Numbered from the stretch's first letter, positions 11,563-24,559 are shown. The stretch is 64,000 nt of DNA from Celoporthe dispersa (GCA_016584495.1 WAID01000003.1:3782001-3846000), one strand, 5' to 3'. Notes: generated by a model from the letters alone, not told the origin. Program-made: numbers and translations.

Positions 11563-14518
11563 ATGATCGACCCGCTGAGCACAACTTGTGGCATTATCAC
11601 AATCTGGGAGCTGGTGGACAAAGTCGCCAGCTTTAGCAGAGCAGTCAAAGATGCCAAGAAAGACTGGCAGCGATACTGCGATGGTCTGCACGGCATAGCC
11701 TGTGTAGGTGACAGCCTCCCAGAAAGCCAAGCTATGTTGAACTAAGACGGCGACTTAGATCCAGGGGGTGCTCATAAACCTCCTCAGGAATTTTCCTCAT
11801 ATCGATAGTCTAACTGTTCAAGTCGATGAAGAGAAGCATCCATTAGTGAAATATCTTAACGACAAAGTATCTCGTGTGAGGCTAGATGCTTCTACTATTG
11901 TGGAAAGATACAAGCAGCTGGGGCACGGGACGCGTTCTTGGACGAGGCGTTGCCGGGAAATTTTGTCCTGGTCAAAAAACACCATTGGCTTCGTCTTGGA
12001 GAAGGAGCACCTTGATGGCTTGATCAAAGACGTCGAACACGCCCAGCAACAGCTTCATTTGGCATTGATGTTGGCATCCATACAGACTTCTGAAACATGG
12101 CAAGATAAATACCCTATGATACTTAACTCTCGAGACGACGAACCATATGAACTAACTTAGCGCGATAAAGGAGTGAAGATGCGGGCAGTCTCCTCAGGAC
12201 CATCAATACTGAGATGGCTGAACACGGCAAGACGCTCGAGAGACTGGAAAATGGTAGCAGGCTGCGAGAAGCGTGGCTCAAACTTGATATCAAAGGGAGA
12301 TTGGTGCCTAACAGACACCCGCCTCGTCCCAGCATGACCGGAAACAATGGAAAGCATGGCCATGAGGGAGCCGGCCGATACTCGACCAAGAGACGGATGG
12401 GGACTCTCAAAAAGATCTTCTCTTCGAGCAAAGAACTTCTGCCGCGTCTCGAGGCTCCCGAGGACTCTACTACTCGCGACAGTATTAACGATGATGACAT
12501 TGATCATGATGGGGACAGCGATTCCACCGACGGTGATGAGCACTCCTACCTGGTCACCACAGAAGCTGGACCCCAACAGCCGTGCACTACAACTATCACA
12601 CCTACGCTCGAATACGAGGTTTGCATTATCGAAGAAACAGGGGAATGGATTCAAGTACCTATTGATTCCGGGGAGAACCGCCGCAATCCCTTCATGAACC
12701 ACGACATCAATCACGACCATCCGCTAAATACCTCGACCACTGTCCGAGCCGTTGATGGTGTATATTCTATGACTGATGAGGAATGGGACAAGGGGTACCT
12801 ACCCATCGAAGGGCTCATGGGGGACCTGGCAACAGGCTCCTACACTGCCGCATATCCAACGGACGTGGAAGTAATGATGGAAACGGCTTCAGTTGAGATG
12901 CATTTTCAACTTCAGACACACGTGTTCATCGCAGAAGCGGTGAACTTGGAGCTGTGCAGAGACATGGGGTCTGCAAGCCTCGATTTCTGTGTCGACAGCG
13001 CTGTTGTTGCAGCTGATGGACAGGTTCTCTGTGCTATTGAGCCCTGCTGGAATCGATATGGCCACGAGTGCAAGCATATCACTCTCAAGATTCGAAACGG
13101 ACCAGTCCTTGACGCATCGCTACCGTGCAGGGTCCAACTGACCGGTATTGACTGGGTTGATTCCCCTCGAGATGTGCCGGACGATGGTTCTAGCCGGCAG
13201 AGCTGCAACTTAATGACATTCCCCAGATGCAGCCGCCAGAAACAATGCCGTCACACCAAGATCGAGGATCAGGGGCAAAGCAATGCCTTGTGTTCTGTGC
13301 CGACCCATACCCATGGCGCGCTGGTCGAGCCCTCAGGTACCACGGATGATCCTGTGGAAATACTGGTTATCCTGGCCGCATGCCTGGCTATACATCTATG
13401 GGAAAGGAAAGGAAGTGCGGCAAGCTCTCGATCACAGGAAGCCGGTGTCTATACTCTTGCAACCAGCAGTCCTATCCGACCGGCAGCCTTACAGCTGCCT
13501 TTTCCCACAGATTCCGACGATGACACCGAGCGAGCCTCGGAAGACGAGACGATGCACGAGCGCGACCCTAACTTCCCGGTAGATCCCTCTCCAGATGACG
13601 ATGAAGACGCATTCAATCTACTAAAGCATGTCGTGCTCGAGGAAACGCCTGGACTTCCGCCCCAGATCGAATGGGACGTATTTGTTCGGTTCTTGTTACT
13701 GGCACACAAATACCGTCAATACACTGGAGACAAACCCCTTGCCCTAGGAAGATACTGGGTGGCTATCTTTCGGCCTTCCGAGTCGCTCGACGGAGCTGCT
13801 ATGCTTTGGTTATGGATCATGTGGAAGTTACAGATGAGGCCGGAATTCAAGAAACTGTCATCGATCATCCAACAGCGAGCAAGATCCCCGATTTCACATA
13901 TACAATTTCGATTCCAACAAGAAAACAACCACCACTTTGAGCTACCAGAAGTGATCCTGAGTAAGTATGCCTTTACTTGATTCCTTCATTAGCTGGGATC
14001 CTCTAGTTAATTTCGGTATAGTCTTACTAGATCAAAGGCGGCTGGAAGCTCTATCAAGAGTCAGAGACATGATATCTTCCGAGATGGAGAGATACAGACA
14101 GCGGTACTACGAGGAAGTGGAACAGAAGGGCATTTATCCACCATGGCCACTAATTAGAATCATGAGGTGCTCGCTTGTCTTTGGATACCTGAAGTTGGAA
14201 AGCGAGCGGTGGCTGATGAGACATAATCCGAACGACGACGATCCAGAATTTCAAGGAGTAAGTTTTGCCGCAGTCAGCACGGCCGTCCGGTCAATGATGG
14301 ACCTAGACGACTGGAAGATCAGTACGGTACCACCATCGGACAGAATGCCTGCGCCTTTGGCTATGCTTTCGTCATTCATTCCGGTTGTGGGCGTCGGCTT
14401 GCACCGGATGGGCCTTCACGGGCAGTGTGGGTCAGACATTAGTCGCAGACTCTCGGGTCTGATCGCAGAGATGGAAGGGGAGGATTGGGGGATTGATCTG
14501 GAAGACGTCTTTTTCTGA
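11563..14518 (+). CDS. uncharacterised 910-aa protein with fungal_N-like N-terminal domain
   Basis: Function unknown. A four-exon model (11563-11703, 11765-12069, 12171-13960, 14022-14518) joins to 910 codons in frame. The introns have GT-AG ends; the second uses a weak GTTGGC donor with a CTAAC branch at about 12152. The N-terminus (MIDPLSTTCGIITIWELVDK, then EILSWSKNTIGFVLEKEHLD and DVEHAQQQLHLAL) resembles the helical domain that opens many Pezizomycotina ankyrin, NACHT or regulator-like proteins. The centre is acidic and Ser/Asp-rich (about residues 550-600). The C-terminal third is globular (GRYWVAIFRPSESLDGAAML, RQRYYEEVEQKGIYPPWPLI, MLSSFIPVVGVGLHRMGL) and matches no family I know. No signal peptide. 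The conserved-looking ends without a recognised effector suggest a lineage-restricted gene. Confidence 0.7.
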
Positions 14519-15217
14519 TTGTTACCTGATATATCTCTAGTAGCCCGGCGCATTGCCGTATTAGAGCGGCATGAGGAAGATGAATGTGCTTTGAGACGGC
14601 CTAGGGCTCTCAGAATAGCTACACTATCTCTGCTTCCTTTTCCTTTTCCTTTTTTTTTGGGGGGGGGGGGGGGAATCCAGGAAAGAAGAACAACAACGAT
14701 AGGAATAAAAAACTAGGTCGGTTGGAAAATAATATCGACACTCCTCATCAAGGCACAGTGAAGTTCGACAGAGTCCTCCAAGATCGAACATCTCGAAATA
14801 TGTCAGTTCTGTGGTTCTTCCTGCACTGGAAGGTTGAGTACTAACGCAATTCCGCGTTCAATTTCTCGCCTAGTCGGTAAAAGGAGGGGATTCCAACATA
14901 TGACATTTCAGGGATTTTTTCTTCTTTTATCGAGTCTCGCATTATAAGTATATATATATATATATTATACTATGGTACGAGTTGATGCGGAAGTATTCAA
15001 ACACCTTCCGTGAGATGCCAGTGCTGACGGGCTTGGCCCACAAGACCCTTGATGCTTAGATAGGCCAGAATGATTCAAGCCTAAAGGGTTGCTGTACGAT
15101 ACACAGCTCGGTTCATCAAGAGTCTCGGCATCTCAACATCTCCGGTACGACAACAACAAGTTCAGGTCGAGCCATTAATATTCTATAAACTACCTCCCTC
15201 TGGAGAATCAAGGCAGG
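14519..15217. other. intergenic, 0.7 kb
   Basis: Apart from the T9-G15 tract and an AT microsatellite at about 14949-14966, nothing is recognised. It presumably holds the promoter of the Nudix gene. Confidence 0.45.
14650..14673 (+). repeat. T9-G15 homopolymer pair
   Basis: Nine T then fifteen G, shortly after the stop of the orphan gene. It is low complexity and a likely site of length miscalls. Confidence 0.85.
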
Positions 15218-15862
15218 ATGCCGATAATCCCGTTCCACATGCAGTTCTCCTTCGACCGCTCTCTCGCCAGATTCAATGAGCTCGACAGGGACAGCCTCCT
15301 CCGCGCCATCCAGGACAAGACCACCACACCACTGGACGGCCTGGCCAGCGGCGCTGTCATCTTCAGGACCCTCGATCCCGCGCCGCAGGTCCTCCTCATC
15401 CAGCGGGCCCCGACGGACTCCATGCCGCTCAAGTGGGAGGTGCCCGGCGGGGCCGTCGACGAAGGGGAGGACGTCCTGCTCGGGGCTTCTCGGGAGGTGA
15501 GGGAGGAGACAGGCATGATCGTGAGCCGCATGGATGCTCTCGTGGCCCATGAGGGAGGGGCGGCGGAGGACGAGCTGGAGGGCGGCTACATGTTTCGCAC
15601 CACGAGAGGGAAGACGATTGTCAAGTTCACCTTTGTGGTCCAGGTGGAGCCGCAGACACTGCCCGTCCAGCTCGACCCGAAGGAGCATGTGGACTATGTC
15701 TGGGCGACGGAGGAAGAGTGCCGCGCGAGGAGGGTCAGAAGGAAAGGCGGTGCGCCTGAGCAGGAGGAAGACAGTGTGGTCGAGATCGAGTTCACGACGG
15801 CTGCGCAGGAGGCTGCCGTGTTTAGAGCGTTCGAATGGCGCAGGGGCGTGACGTATTCATGA
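15218..15862 (+). CDS. Nudix hydrolase domain protein
   Basis: A single-exon 214-aa protein. The Nudix box is complete: GGAVDEG followed by the REVREETGM helix fits Gx5Ex7REUxEExGU at about residues 75-98, giving the Glu residues that bind divalent metal. LLIQRAP and LKWEVPGG precede it as in ADP-ribose and NTP-type Nudix enzymes; HVDYVWATEEE is the usual downstream strand-helix. No targeting signal is seen, so it is probably cytosolic. The substrate cannot be read from the sequence. A Lys/Arg/Glu-rich insert (about residues 170-190) is unusual. The reading frame is intact. Confidence 0.9.
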   Translation: MPIIPFHMQFSFDRSLARFNELDRDSLLRAIQDKTTTPLDGLASGAVIFRTLDPAPQVLLIQRAPTDSMPLKWEVPGGAVDEGEDVLLGASREVREETGMIVSRMDALVAHEGGAAEDELEGGYMFRTTRGKTIVKFTFVVQVEPQTLPVQLDPKEHVDYVWATEEECRARRVRRKGGAPEQEEDSVVEIEFTTAAQEAAVFRAFEWRRGVTYS

Positions 15863-16509
15863 TCAGAGCGATGGGGCTGGCCGTGGGGGACAGGATAGAA
15901 CTGGAACTGTTCGTAGGTGGGATCAGTAGAACCAGGGAGACACTCTCATGTTGGCTGCGAGGCCATGCGCCAACTTCTCCGGCACATAATAGACGGAGGA
16001 GGGCAGCATTCAGTATTGCGAACCAACCCTGCACCAGCCAGGCTTACGCACTTGAATCTTGGTACTTGAGACCGGTCAATTACCTTGTAGTCACATACTG
16101 GAGTAGTCTGGTCTGTGAGAGAGTTGTAAAACTCTCCATGGTCTTGTTCGCAAATATTAAAAGAAGATAGAAAACAAAATTCAAGACGAGGGCCGTGATT
16201 GGAGCAGCGCAAGCAAAAAGTGCATGACCCCCCTATCGCTACTGGGGTGACCGCCTAAGACGCGGTACGGATTACGTGGGTGGGGCCCCCTACACAATAT
16301 ACCACATTAGTAGCCAGACGCGCCTAAGCCTGTGAAAGTCCACGCCCGCCCCTCCTCCACAACTGCGACCCGGCTACGAGACCAAACAAAGACATCAGCC
16401 AACCGTCGACTCTGCAGACTCTTGGTGGGAGCCTGGACCAGACTTCCTCCCCTCCCCCTCCCCTCTCCTCACACACCTGAGAGGCAGCACCACAGGCCAT
16501 GAGGATGTC
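15863..16509. other. intergenic, 0.65 kb
   Basis: Spacer between the Nudix gene and the BRCT gene. No features are recognised beyond a C-rich stretch at 16440-16470. Confidence 0.4.
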
Positions 16510-19371
16510 ATGGAGTCCCCACCACCCTCCTCAGACCTCGACTTTGCTGAGTTCTTCGACCCGTCCAGGCCCTTGCAGGGCATTGTGGTCTGCTGCACCA
16601 GCATTCCCGCCCACGAGCGTGTCAGTAGTTGATATCCTCCCCTAGCAGACCCTCAAGCTTCGAGTTGCTGACTCCTGCCCTCCCTCTCCTCTCGAAACCA
16701 CAGACCGACCTGGGCAACAAGGTCGCAGAGCTCGGGGGCCGCCACGAATATGACCTGACCCCCAAGACCACACACCTCGTCGTTGGCGAGTACGAGACGA
16801 CCAAGTACCGACATGTCGCCAAGCAGCGACCCGACATCAGGCCGATGGCCATAGGCTGGATCGATGCCGTGCGGAACCTCTGGGTGAAGGATGACCCCAT
16901 CGATTTCAGAGCGCTCGAGAACCAGTGGGCTCTCAGGACCTTCGAGACCCGAGGCGAGCTTCCCCAGGACGCTGATGACGAGGACGGCCCGGGCAACAAG
17001 CTCAAGTGCTGTGTGAGCGGCTTGTTGGAGGGTAGGTCTTACTTCCCGTCCTCTTCTCCTTTTTTTTCTTTCCTCTTGTTCTCGAGCACGGAGCGATGAG
17101 GACTGCAGACTGACACCCATCCACCCACCGCCTTGCAGAAGAACGCTCCGAGATCATTGCTAAGATCAAGGCCAACGGCGGTAAATACACCGGCAACCTC
17201 GACAGGTCCTGCACCCACCTCATCGTACGCGAACCTACGGGAAAGAAGTACTCTGCTGCCAGGAGATGGGGCCAACATATCGTCACCAAGAGATGGGTCG
17301 AGGACAGCATTGAGCGCGGCATGATCCTCGACGAGGCGTGTTACGATCCTCATCTGCCCACAGAAGAAATTGGCAGGGGCGCATGGGTCAAGCGGGACGT
17401 CCGCCGAAAGTCGCTGGGCAAGCGGCTGCGAGAGGCCGCCGAGGGCCACGAGGGCGGTGGCAGGCGGAAACTGAGGAGGACTGCCAGCATGAAGCTGAAC
17501 AGCCAGAGGGACAACATGTGGGGGGAGATCCTCGGCCAACAGCCCGCCCTCGACCAGTCTGCGGCCTCGCTCCCGACCCAGGTGCCAACCCAACCTCTTC
17601 CCGGCGACTCGATGTTGCGACAGCCCGGTGAGCCGACCTCGCGCGCCGGCGTGGTCAAGGACTCCATCGGAGGAGTGGATGACGGGGTCGACGAGGTCTT
17701 TGCTGCCTGTTCTTTCTACATCTCTGACTTCCCTTCGGCACACGTCGACGTCATCGTACCCTTCATCACGTCGCGCGGGGGCGAGGTCGTGGCATCTCTG
17801 CGCGAGCTTCGGCCGTCCACGGGTGTGCGACGCTGCTTCGTGGTCGTGCCGCAGCGATCCGATCCCAAGTCCCACCCGCCGCTGCCGGACGGTGTGGACA
17901 TCATTACTGAGTTCTTCATCGAGAAGTGCGTCTATAAAAGGGAACGACCTTGCCAGACCCACAGGCACATGTCATTGGCAGGCCGTTTCCCGTCTTCCCC
18001 ATCGGAGGCTTTGACCAGCTCTCGATAGCCACCAGCGGCTTTCTGGACATCGAGCTCAACCAGGTGGAGAAGGTCGTACGTCAGCTGGGTGCTCGGTATG
18101 AGGAGCGCTTCACCGCGCAATGTTCTGTGCTGGTCTGCACTTCTTTGGCCGGCGCCAGGAAGCAGAAGTTACAGCTAGCCCTGTCGTGGGGAGTGCCTGT
18201 CGTCCAAGCAGAGTGGATGTGGGAGTGTATAACACGGGGCCAGAAACTGCCGACAGATGACTTCCTGTTCCCAGAGCTAAAGTCCAGAGCCGCTGACAGG
18301 AGTCGATTATCCAAGCCTCTCGGCAGGTCAAAGTCAGTCTCGGACATGCGAAAGAAAAACACCTCTCAGCTTCCAACAGCGCGTATCGTTTCCCTAGCAC
18401 GGACCACACTGCCAGGTCCGGACATGTCAGCTTTCGATGCTACTCCGCTCGTGGCCACGGAGCCTCCTCGTCCCGGATCTCGCGGGGAGAAGTCAACCAA
18501 GGGCCCGAATATCACGTCCGAGTCCGAGACGCCCCCAACGCACCAAGCCCAGGAGGACCTGGAACCTCAGCATCTGCCGCCGCTGCCTGAATCGAGCCGT
18601 GGATCCCACGCCCTGGCGGAGAAATCCGCAAATGACCTTAATAAGAGCTCCCCTACCAGGGAGCGACCACCTTCACAGGCCACCCGCAAGCCACTCGCAC
18701 GCATACGCAGCGAAGTCTGTGACTCCGAAGCCGGTGACGATGACGGGTTGGACATGCCCGACGGCGATGCCGAGGGCGCTGCCTCTGAGCATGTAACAGC
18801 AAAAAGCCCAGCCGAACCTACAAGATCCCGCATCGAGCGGGAGAAGGCCGAGAAGGCCGCAGCCGAGCGCCAGGCTCTCTCGAACAGACTCACCTCCCTG
18901 CTGGAGGGTACTGCTACCAATATCGGCAGCAACAGCTTCGAGGGTAGTGTCTCAGGCGTCGGTGCCGAGTCTGCCGCCGCACCCCCACCGGCCAGGCGTA
19001 GGCGCAAGATCATCGGCCGCGTGATCAGCAATGCCTCTGCCGCATCCATCGGCAGCGAGGGCTCGTCGGCTGGCGCCCGCGGGCCCATGGGGCGCACGCA
19101 CTCTGCCGTGCTGCACGAGGACGACTCTCCTGACGAGGAGGACCCGGCGGCTGCTGGGCCCACGGCCACGCAGCTCCAATACGACGACCCAGAGGCGACG
19201 AGGAACAAGCAGCGGCTCATGAGCCGGATGCTCGGGCGGCAAGACAGCCCTGAGGCCGCTGAAAAAAAGCCGTCTGCTGAGGGCGGGATCTTCATGGACG
19301 CCATGAGGCCCGGGAAGGTGACTTCAGCGTCTGGCAGGGATGCGAGCGGTCGAAGCATGCGTCGTCGGTGA
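16510..19371 (+). CDS. rad4: multi-BRCT replication/checkpoint scaffold, Rad4/Cut5-Dpb11-TopBP1 family
   Basis: Scaffold that reads CDK and checkpoint phosphorylations to start replication (Sld2/Sld3 bridging in yeast) and to activate the ATR pathway. Exons 16510-16620, 16704-17031 and 17139-19371; introns 16621-16703 and 17032-17138 have good signals. BRCT repeats: residues about 20-110 (TDLGNKVAELGGRHEYDLTP, HLVVGEY), 125-200 (IIAKIKANGGKYTGNL, HLIVREP, WVEDSIERG), about 330-410 (CSFYISDF, GGEVVASL, FFIEKCVY) and 415-510 (FPIGGFDQLSIATSG, VEKVVRQLGARYEERF, VVQAEWMWECI). The tail is disordered, basic and Ser-rich. Frame shifts by one base at about 17936-17950; one more A in the A4 run at 17936-17939 gives KKGTTLPDPQAHVIGRPFP, as relatives have. 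Corrected length is 890 aa. A 35-nt 'intron' there is too short to credit. Confidence 0.88.
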
Positions 19372-20167
19372 TGGTGTGTGGTGATTGGTTCCCTTGCTGT
19401 TGCTGCTGCTGAGGAGATGGATGGTGTCTTTTGTTCGGAGCCGTGCCTTAGGAATACTTACTTAGCTTGGGCGTTCAGGACTTTTTCTATCTCACATTGG
19501 ATTGTGGCGGTTTACCTTCCATAGGTCTCGCAATATGACTGAATCCTCATTCGCTAAAGCTTGCTTGTTTGATCTTGAGAGCAAGGATCATAGTTCTCTT
19601 GCTCAAGGGAAGCGTTGCCATGTGTTGGTGGACAAGACGTATGCTGTCACCGTAAGCGAACATTCGTCTGATGCATGTTGAGAACAAGGCCACGCATCTG
19701 GACATCACGCAGAGGGCAAGGCAGTGAGTGACTTGGTCTTCCTCATCTCGACATCCACTAGCATTTCAGGGGTATGGGGGTATATATTTATGCAAAGTGA
19801 CACAGTACAGTTTCTTAACAACACAGATCTGAAGCATATCCCAGGGGAAAAAAAAGATGGAAGAAAAAAGCCGACAAGAAGGATGGCATGGTATTTCGCA
19901 TCTTCCCTTCCTCCCTCTCCCCCTCTCCCCTCTCATCAATTCTTTGCTTTTCTGCACCTCATCTTACGCCGGTCCTGCCGGGCTGAAATCTTGTCGGAAA
20001 ACGCCGTGGCATGACCACTCATGTCCTTCATTGTGCCCAGTCCCTCAGCAATGTGACATGGGATTCCTAGAATGAGAAAACCCGGTAATTCTTGTAAGGA
20101 AGTAAGACAGAAAGAAAAGAAGAGAGAAAGGGAAAAAAAAGAAGAACAAAAGGCTGCCATGGCTGAC
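19372..20167. other. convergent intergenic, 0.8 kb
   Basis: 3' regions of the BRCT gene (plus) and the RD-rich gene (minus). Short pyrimidine-rich stretches only. Confidence 0.4.
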
Positions 20168-23142
20168 TTAGAATCCATTAGCTGCCTCCGTCAAGACGCC
20201 CAACAGCGTTGCGGCGGCCCCGCCCACGCCGACGGCACCGAGGGTCTCGCCCCAGACGCTCTTCTTGGCACGGCGCCGCTCCGAGCGCCCGCTGTCGTCT
20301 CTGTCGCGGTGGCGTGTGGAGTGCGAGGAATGGTGGTGCTCCCGACCATCCCGATCGCGGTCACGGTGCCTTTCCCGGTCTCGTTCCCTCTCACGATCCT
20401 TCTCGCCTCGGTCGCGATCTCTGCGGTCGCGATCGCCACGATCCCTCTCGCGGTCCCGCCGGCGATCGCCATCCCGCTCGGCGGCGCGTCTCCCGCTCTC
20501 TGCGCTCTCTGCGCTCGCGGTCGCGCTCGAGCTCGCCCGGTGACATCTCCCGCGGGCCGTCCTCATCGAAGCGCACATGGTTCTCGTTGCGATTCTTGAG
20601 GATAGGCTTGGGGGCGACCGTCGAGGCGGGCGAGCCCTTCTCCAGGGGAGGCGGGACGATGACGGGGTAGAGTCTCCTGCTCTTCTCGTTCTTATGAGAG
20701 CCGTCGTTACTATCGTATACGTCCTCCAGGACCGGTTCCTCTTGAATGACCGAGTCACGTCTCTCCCTACGCCGTCGCCGGACGTCGCGAGGGATGTACT
20801 TGTCCGTGTTGGAGGCCGTGCTTCTCCTCTCACGCGTGCGAGAGTGTTGGGAGTCCGACTCGCTGTCGCTGCTCGAATCAGACTCGTCCCAGATGGTGTC
20901 CGACGAGGCGCTCTCGTCGTCTGTCGTGTCGGAGTGACGCGAGGACTTCTTTCCGCCGCCGCCGTCGGCTCGCTTCTTGTCGGGGTGGCTGGCATTGGGC
21001 ACAGGCCGTGCCGGTCTCGAGGTCGAGTCGCCACGAGCCCTGCTGGACCGGATCTCAGCCGACCTCCGTGCGAGGCTTGCGATCTTCTCCTTGCTCAGCA
21101 CGCCGAGCACGGCGACAAAGTCAGGGCGGGCCTCGTACCGAAGGCCGGCCCTGTCGAGGACCTCGGGAGACACGAGGGTGCGCTTGATGCGCGTCCACGT
21201 GGCCTCGAGGGGGATCTCGGCGCCCGTGCTGTCTGGGCCCAGGCGGCAACGGCGCTGAGGCATTGGCCCATCTGCAGGTGGAGGAGCAGGAGAGCCATAT
21301 GCGGTAGGGGGTGCCGAGAAAGAGACAGAGGCTGCTGGGTCCTCGACCGAGTACCGTGGTGGCGGTGTCATCGTGGAGGGGGATGCGGGACTGGCTCCGT
21401 AGGCCAACGCGGAGTCTGCCAGGGGTGGGACATATCGGGGCGATGTCCCGAGAGGCTGTGCCGCCGGGTTCAGCTGCGGAGAGAGACTCGATTTGCCTTG
21501 GTAGGCCAGAGGTGGTGGCAGATAGCGGCCAGCCGGTGACGATCCTGGAGAGACACCATGGCCTGAAGCCGCATGCAGCGCCGGGGAGGAGTGAGGCCCC
21601 CCGGCCGGGACGGCGAGGGTATCAGCGCTGCGGCGGTCGCAATCCATGAGGTCCCTGGTCGAGATGAGAGCGAGCTGTTGCGAGCTGGCCAGGTCCGTGT
21701 CAGACGCAGAGTCAGACGATGACCTTTCCCAGGGAAGCAGCACTGGCATGGCTGGAGGCGGTGGTGCCTCATAGTTATATCGTGCCGCTGCACGAGTGTG
21801 GTCCCCGTTGCTGTTGTAATGGGGATCATGCTCCGGCTGTGGCCGTCCCAGCTTGACGCCAGGTGCGAACTTCTCGTTGTCCAGAGCGGGCGAGACTAAT
21901 TCCTTGGGAGACATGGTGTCGCCACGTGAAGAAGAATGGCGAGGGATCGCCACTGGCGGTGGCAGGGTCGAGGAGGGCCCGTATTGCTGGTGAGACCCAT
22001 ATGCAGGCGCTGCTGGCGCGTCGGGATAGGGCCAGCACTGCTGCTGGGGTGAATATGGAGACCCGCCGCTGGCGTGGTCCAGAAGGCCACGAACCGATGG
22101 TGGGTTCTCGTCTACGGAGCCGTTGGCTTCCAGTTCGCGTATGTATGCACGTAGCACTTCCTGTGAGGTGTGTCAGTGGGTGGCCCCAAGTCCAGAGGTG
22201 GTGGCCGGGAACATTATTTTTCTTTTTCTTTTTTTTTCCTTCCTTTTCTTTCTCTGGGCCGCCAATGCAGTGCGGTAGCGTGACGATCTTGCATGCTCTG
22301 GCCACGCCGTGTGCTACGCTGACACGCATGATTGGGGGGGAAGGGAGAGGGGGTGGGAACGAGGGAGGTCCGTCCATGAGACATGCAGGTGTGAGGTGGT
22401 CTGGACGATGGGGGCAGGCAAGGATCACTGGGAAGAAAAGAAGAAGAGAAAGAAGAAGAAAAAAACCCACCTTGTGTTTCCGCAGAACGTCGCTGGAGAA
22501 GCCCTCCTTGACCAGCTCGGCCCAGAACTGCTGCCACATCTCCTCCTCGTTGTTGTCGTCGACGGCATCAGCCGTCCTCTTGGCCATGGCCCTGCGGTGG
22601 AAGATGCGCGCGGCGACAGCGTCGACCTTGTCCTTGATGGAGTTCTGCTGCTGGCTGTCCGTCTGGTCCAGGTCTACAGGCCGTGGCTGTCTCGCGGGGT
22701 TGTGCAGCTGCACGGTGTCCAGGAAGATGTCGATGTGCGTCTTCTGATTCGACAGCTTGGTCCGGATCAGCTGCAGCATCTCCCTCTCCCTGTCCTCGAG
22801 CCTCCTCTCGCCGTGGTCCGCGCGGTATGCGCTGTCCTCGATGCCGTCATCGCCTGGGGAGGACCCATACTTTGTGAGGATCGTGTCCAGCTGTTTCAGG
22901 GTGAAGTCAGTGTCCTCGACGATCGGGGCCAGCTGGCGGGCGTAGACGGACGAATCCTGTTGTGTGCTGTTCAGGAGGCTGTCTGGATCCTCCGCCTCGG
23001 CGCGCAGGTGCTTGATGTGCGTGTGCAGAGGGCGCACGACGGCCGCGACATCTTCAAAGTCGGGCCCTGAAGTCTTGGCCCGCTTGAACAGGGACCGCGC
23101 GTAGGCGGCGAGCTCGGTGATGGACGTACTGTCGACCGTCAT
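20168..23142 (-). CDS. RD/SR-rich conserved fungal protein (DUF8035-like), frame broken once
   Basis: Function unknown. Exon 1 (23142-22471) encodes a helical N-terminal region (ITELAAYARSLFKRAKTSGP, LTKYGSSPGDD, VAARIFHRRAMAKRT). A 310-nt intron (22161-22470; donor GTGGGT, branch CTGAC) precedes exon 2. Exon 2 has a long Pro/Ser-rich linker and then the conserved block ATWTRIKRTLVSPEVLDRAG and YEARPDFVAVLGVLSKEKIA, which I associate with fungal DUF8035 proteins. Acidic Ser runs and an Arg-Asp/Glu repeat region follow. The true C-terminus (KKSVWGETLGAVGVGGAAAT...) lies in another frame, so a one-base shift must occur at about 20480-20530 inside the RER repeats; the corrected length is 887 aa. 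The repeats suggest an RNA- or chromatin-associated nuclear protein (inference). The start at 23142 was chosen over the in-frame ATG at 23175 by N-terminal character. Confidence 0.78.
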
Positions 23143-23804
23143 ATCGTGGTATAACCAGGCCGACGCAGCGCTCAAGCAGCGACGTCCTGGGCGGCGGGAG
23201 CCTGTCTGCCCTGCGTATGCGCTGGCTGGTCGTGTCGTCGTCTCTCACGGGCCTGCGATGTGAACTTTTGCGTCGTATACCCTCTCGGTCCTCTCGCGTC
23301 GCAAGAAGCTTGGCTTCTTCTTCTTCTTCTTTTCCTTCTCTCTTTTCTTCTTCTTCTTCTGAAAGAAGGAGGTTTAGAGTGCGAAGGGATCTCTAGCAAG
23401 GGACAAAGTAGGTGGGAGGGCTGAGTGAAGAGCGCGGTGGGCTATCTGAGGCCAGATGCTAGCGACAGGCAAGCTGGAGAGCCACAAACGACGAGGTGGC
23501 TATGTTGTAATAGGGCGTGTGATAATGTCATAGAAAGGTGTGTAGGGGTGTGGGTGGGTGTGTGTGGGGGGTGTTCGTTTGGGTGGGCGGGCGGAATGGC
23601 AGCAGATCTCACAGCGCAGGCCGGGTCAAAGCAGGTCAGGTTGAGGAGGAAACAATGGCCGTGCCTCTCATCCTGCGAAGGGACCAGGACAGACCCTGGC
23701 AAGTAAGTTGGCTACGAAGGAAGATGGGGCTGCAGTACGGAGGAGGTGACCGGCAGGATAGGTCCGGAGATGAGGATGGGCGAACAATCAGTCATCAGAC
23801 GAAT

Positions 23805-23830
23805 TGGTGGTGGTGGTGGTGGTGGTGGTG
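23805..23830 (+). repeat. (TGG)n microsatellite
   Basis: About nine TGG units followed by imperfect GAT repeats, outside any gene. Confidence 0.9.
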
Positions 23831-24559
23831 ATGATTGATGATGATGGAACCCTGATCGAGGACCAGGGTAACCATACAAGCACGAGGTGGTAGCGTGTGT
23901 ACTTTGTAATAGTATAATTGTGAAGTAGTACCCGTGCGTCTGAACATGGGTAGTACTGCTACGTAAGTACGTAGCGAAGGACTAAGGTTGTAGGAGGAAA
24001 ATGGGTGGCGATGGGGGGAGGAGACTCAGGAACAGGTTTGGGGACCTGGTCATGAGACAAGGCCGTCGGGTTGGAGGAACAAAAAGATGGCGAGCTAGGC
24101 GCCGGCTGACGGGACATAACATGAGCAGGCGCAAAGCTGAAGATCAGTGGCCAGAAAGGGAAGGAGTGTGGAAAGTCTGGAGGCGGGAAGGAAGAAGGGA
24201 AGCAAAAACAAAAACAATAAAAAGAAACAGCACGTTGCTCCCTGTCGCTCTTTCTCCTGTTGCTATGGATTTTTGTTTGCTGTCCTTGTTCTCTGGTTCC
24301 ACAGCACGGATCAGGAGGAAGACTGCACAGTAGATCGGTACATAAAGTATATATATTATTGATATCGACGCTGTAAGGATGACCGCAAGGGGGCTCTGAT
24401 CAGTTGCATGTCAGTTCTGGGGTCTGATGCTGGGGCAGAGCAGTAGGGCTGCTAGAAGGCAAGAGCCGCTGGGGAAGGAGGGCTCTGCTAGGGCGACAAG
24501 GTCAAGGATGTACAGCGGCAGCGGCAGGAGCTAGCTGTTGGCTGGGGCTGTCCCGAGGT

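Noticed and set aside
17936..17970. 35-nt GT-AG 'intron' in the BRCT gene
   Set aside because: It would restore the frame but is far below fungal intron size, lacks a branch site, and removes residues that relatives keep. A missing A in the A4 run explains the shift better.
20191..20543. Short Arg/Ser-rich ORFs on both strands
   Set aside because: Frame shadows of the RD-repeat end of the DUF8035-like gene; the codon repeats give open frames in all phases.
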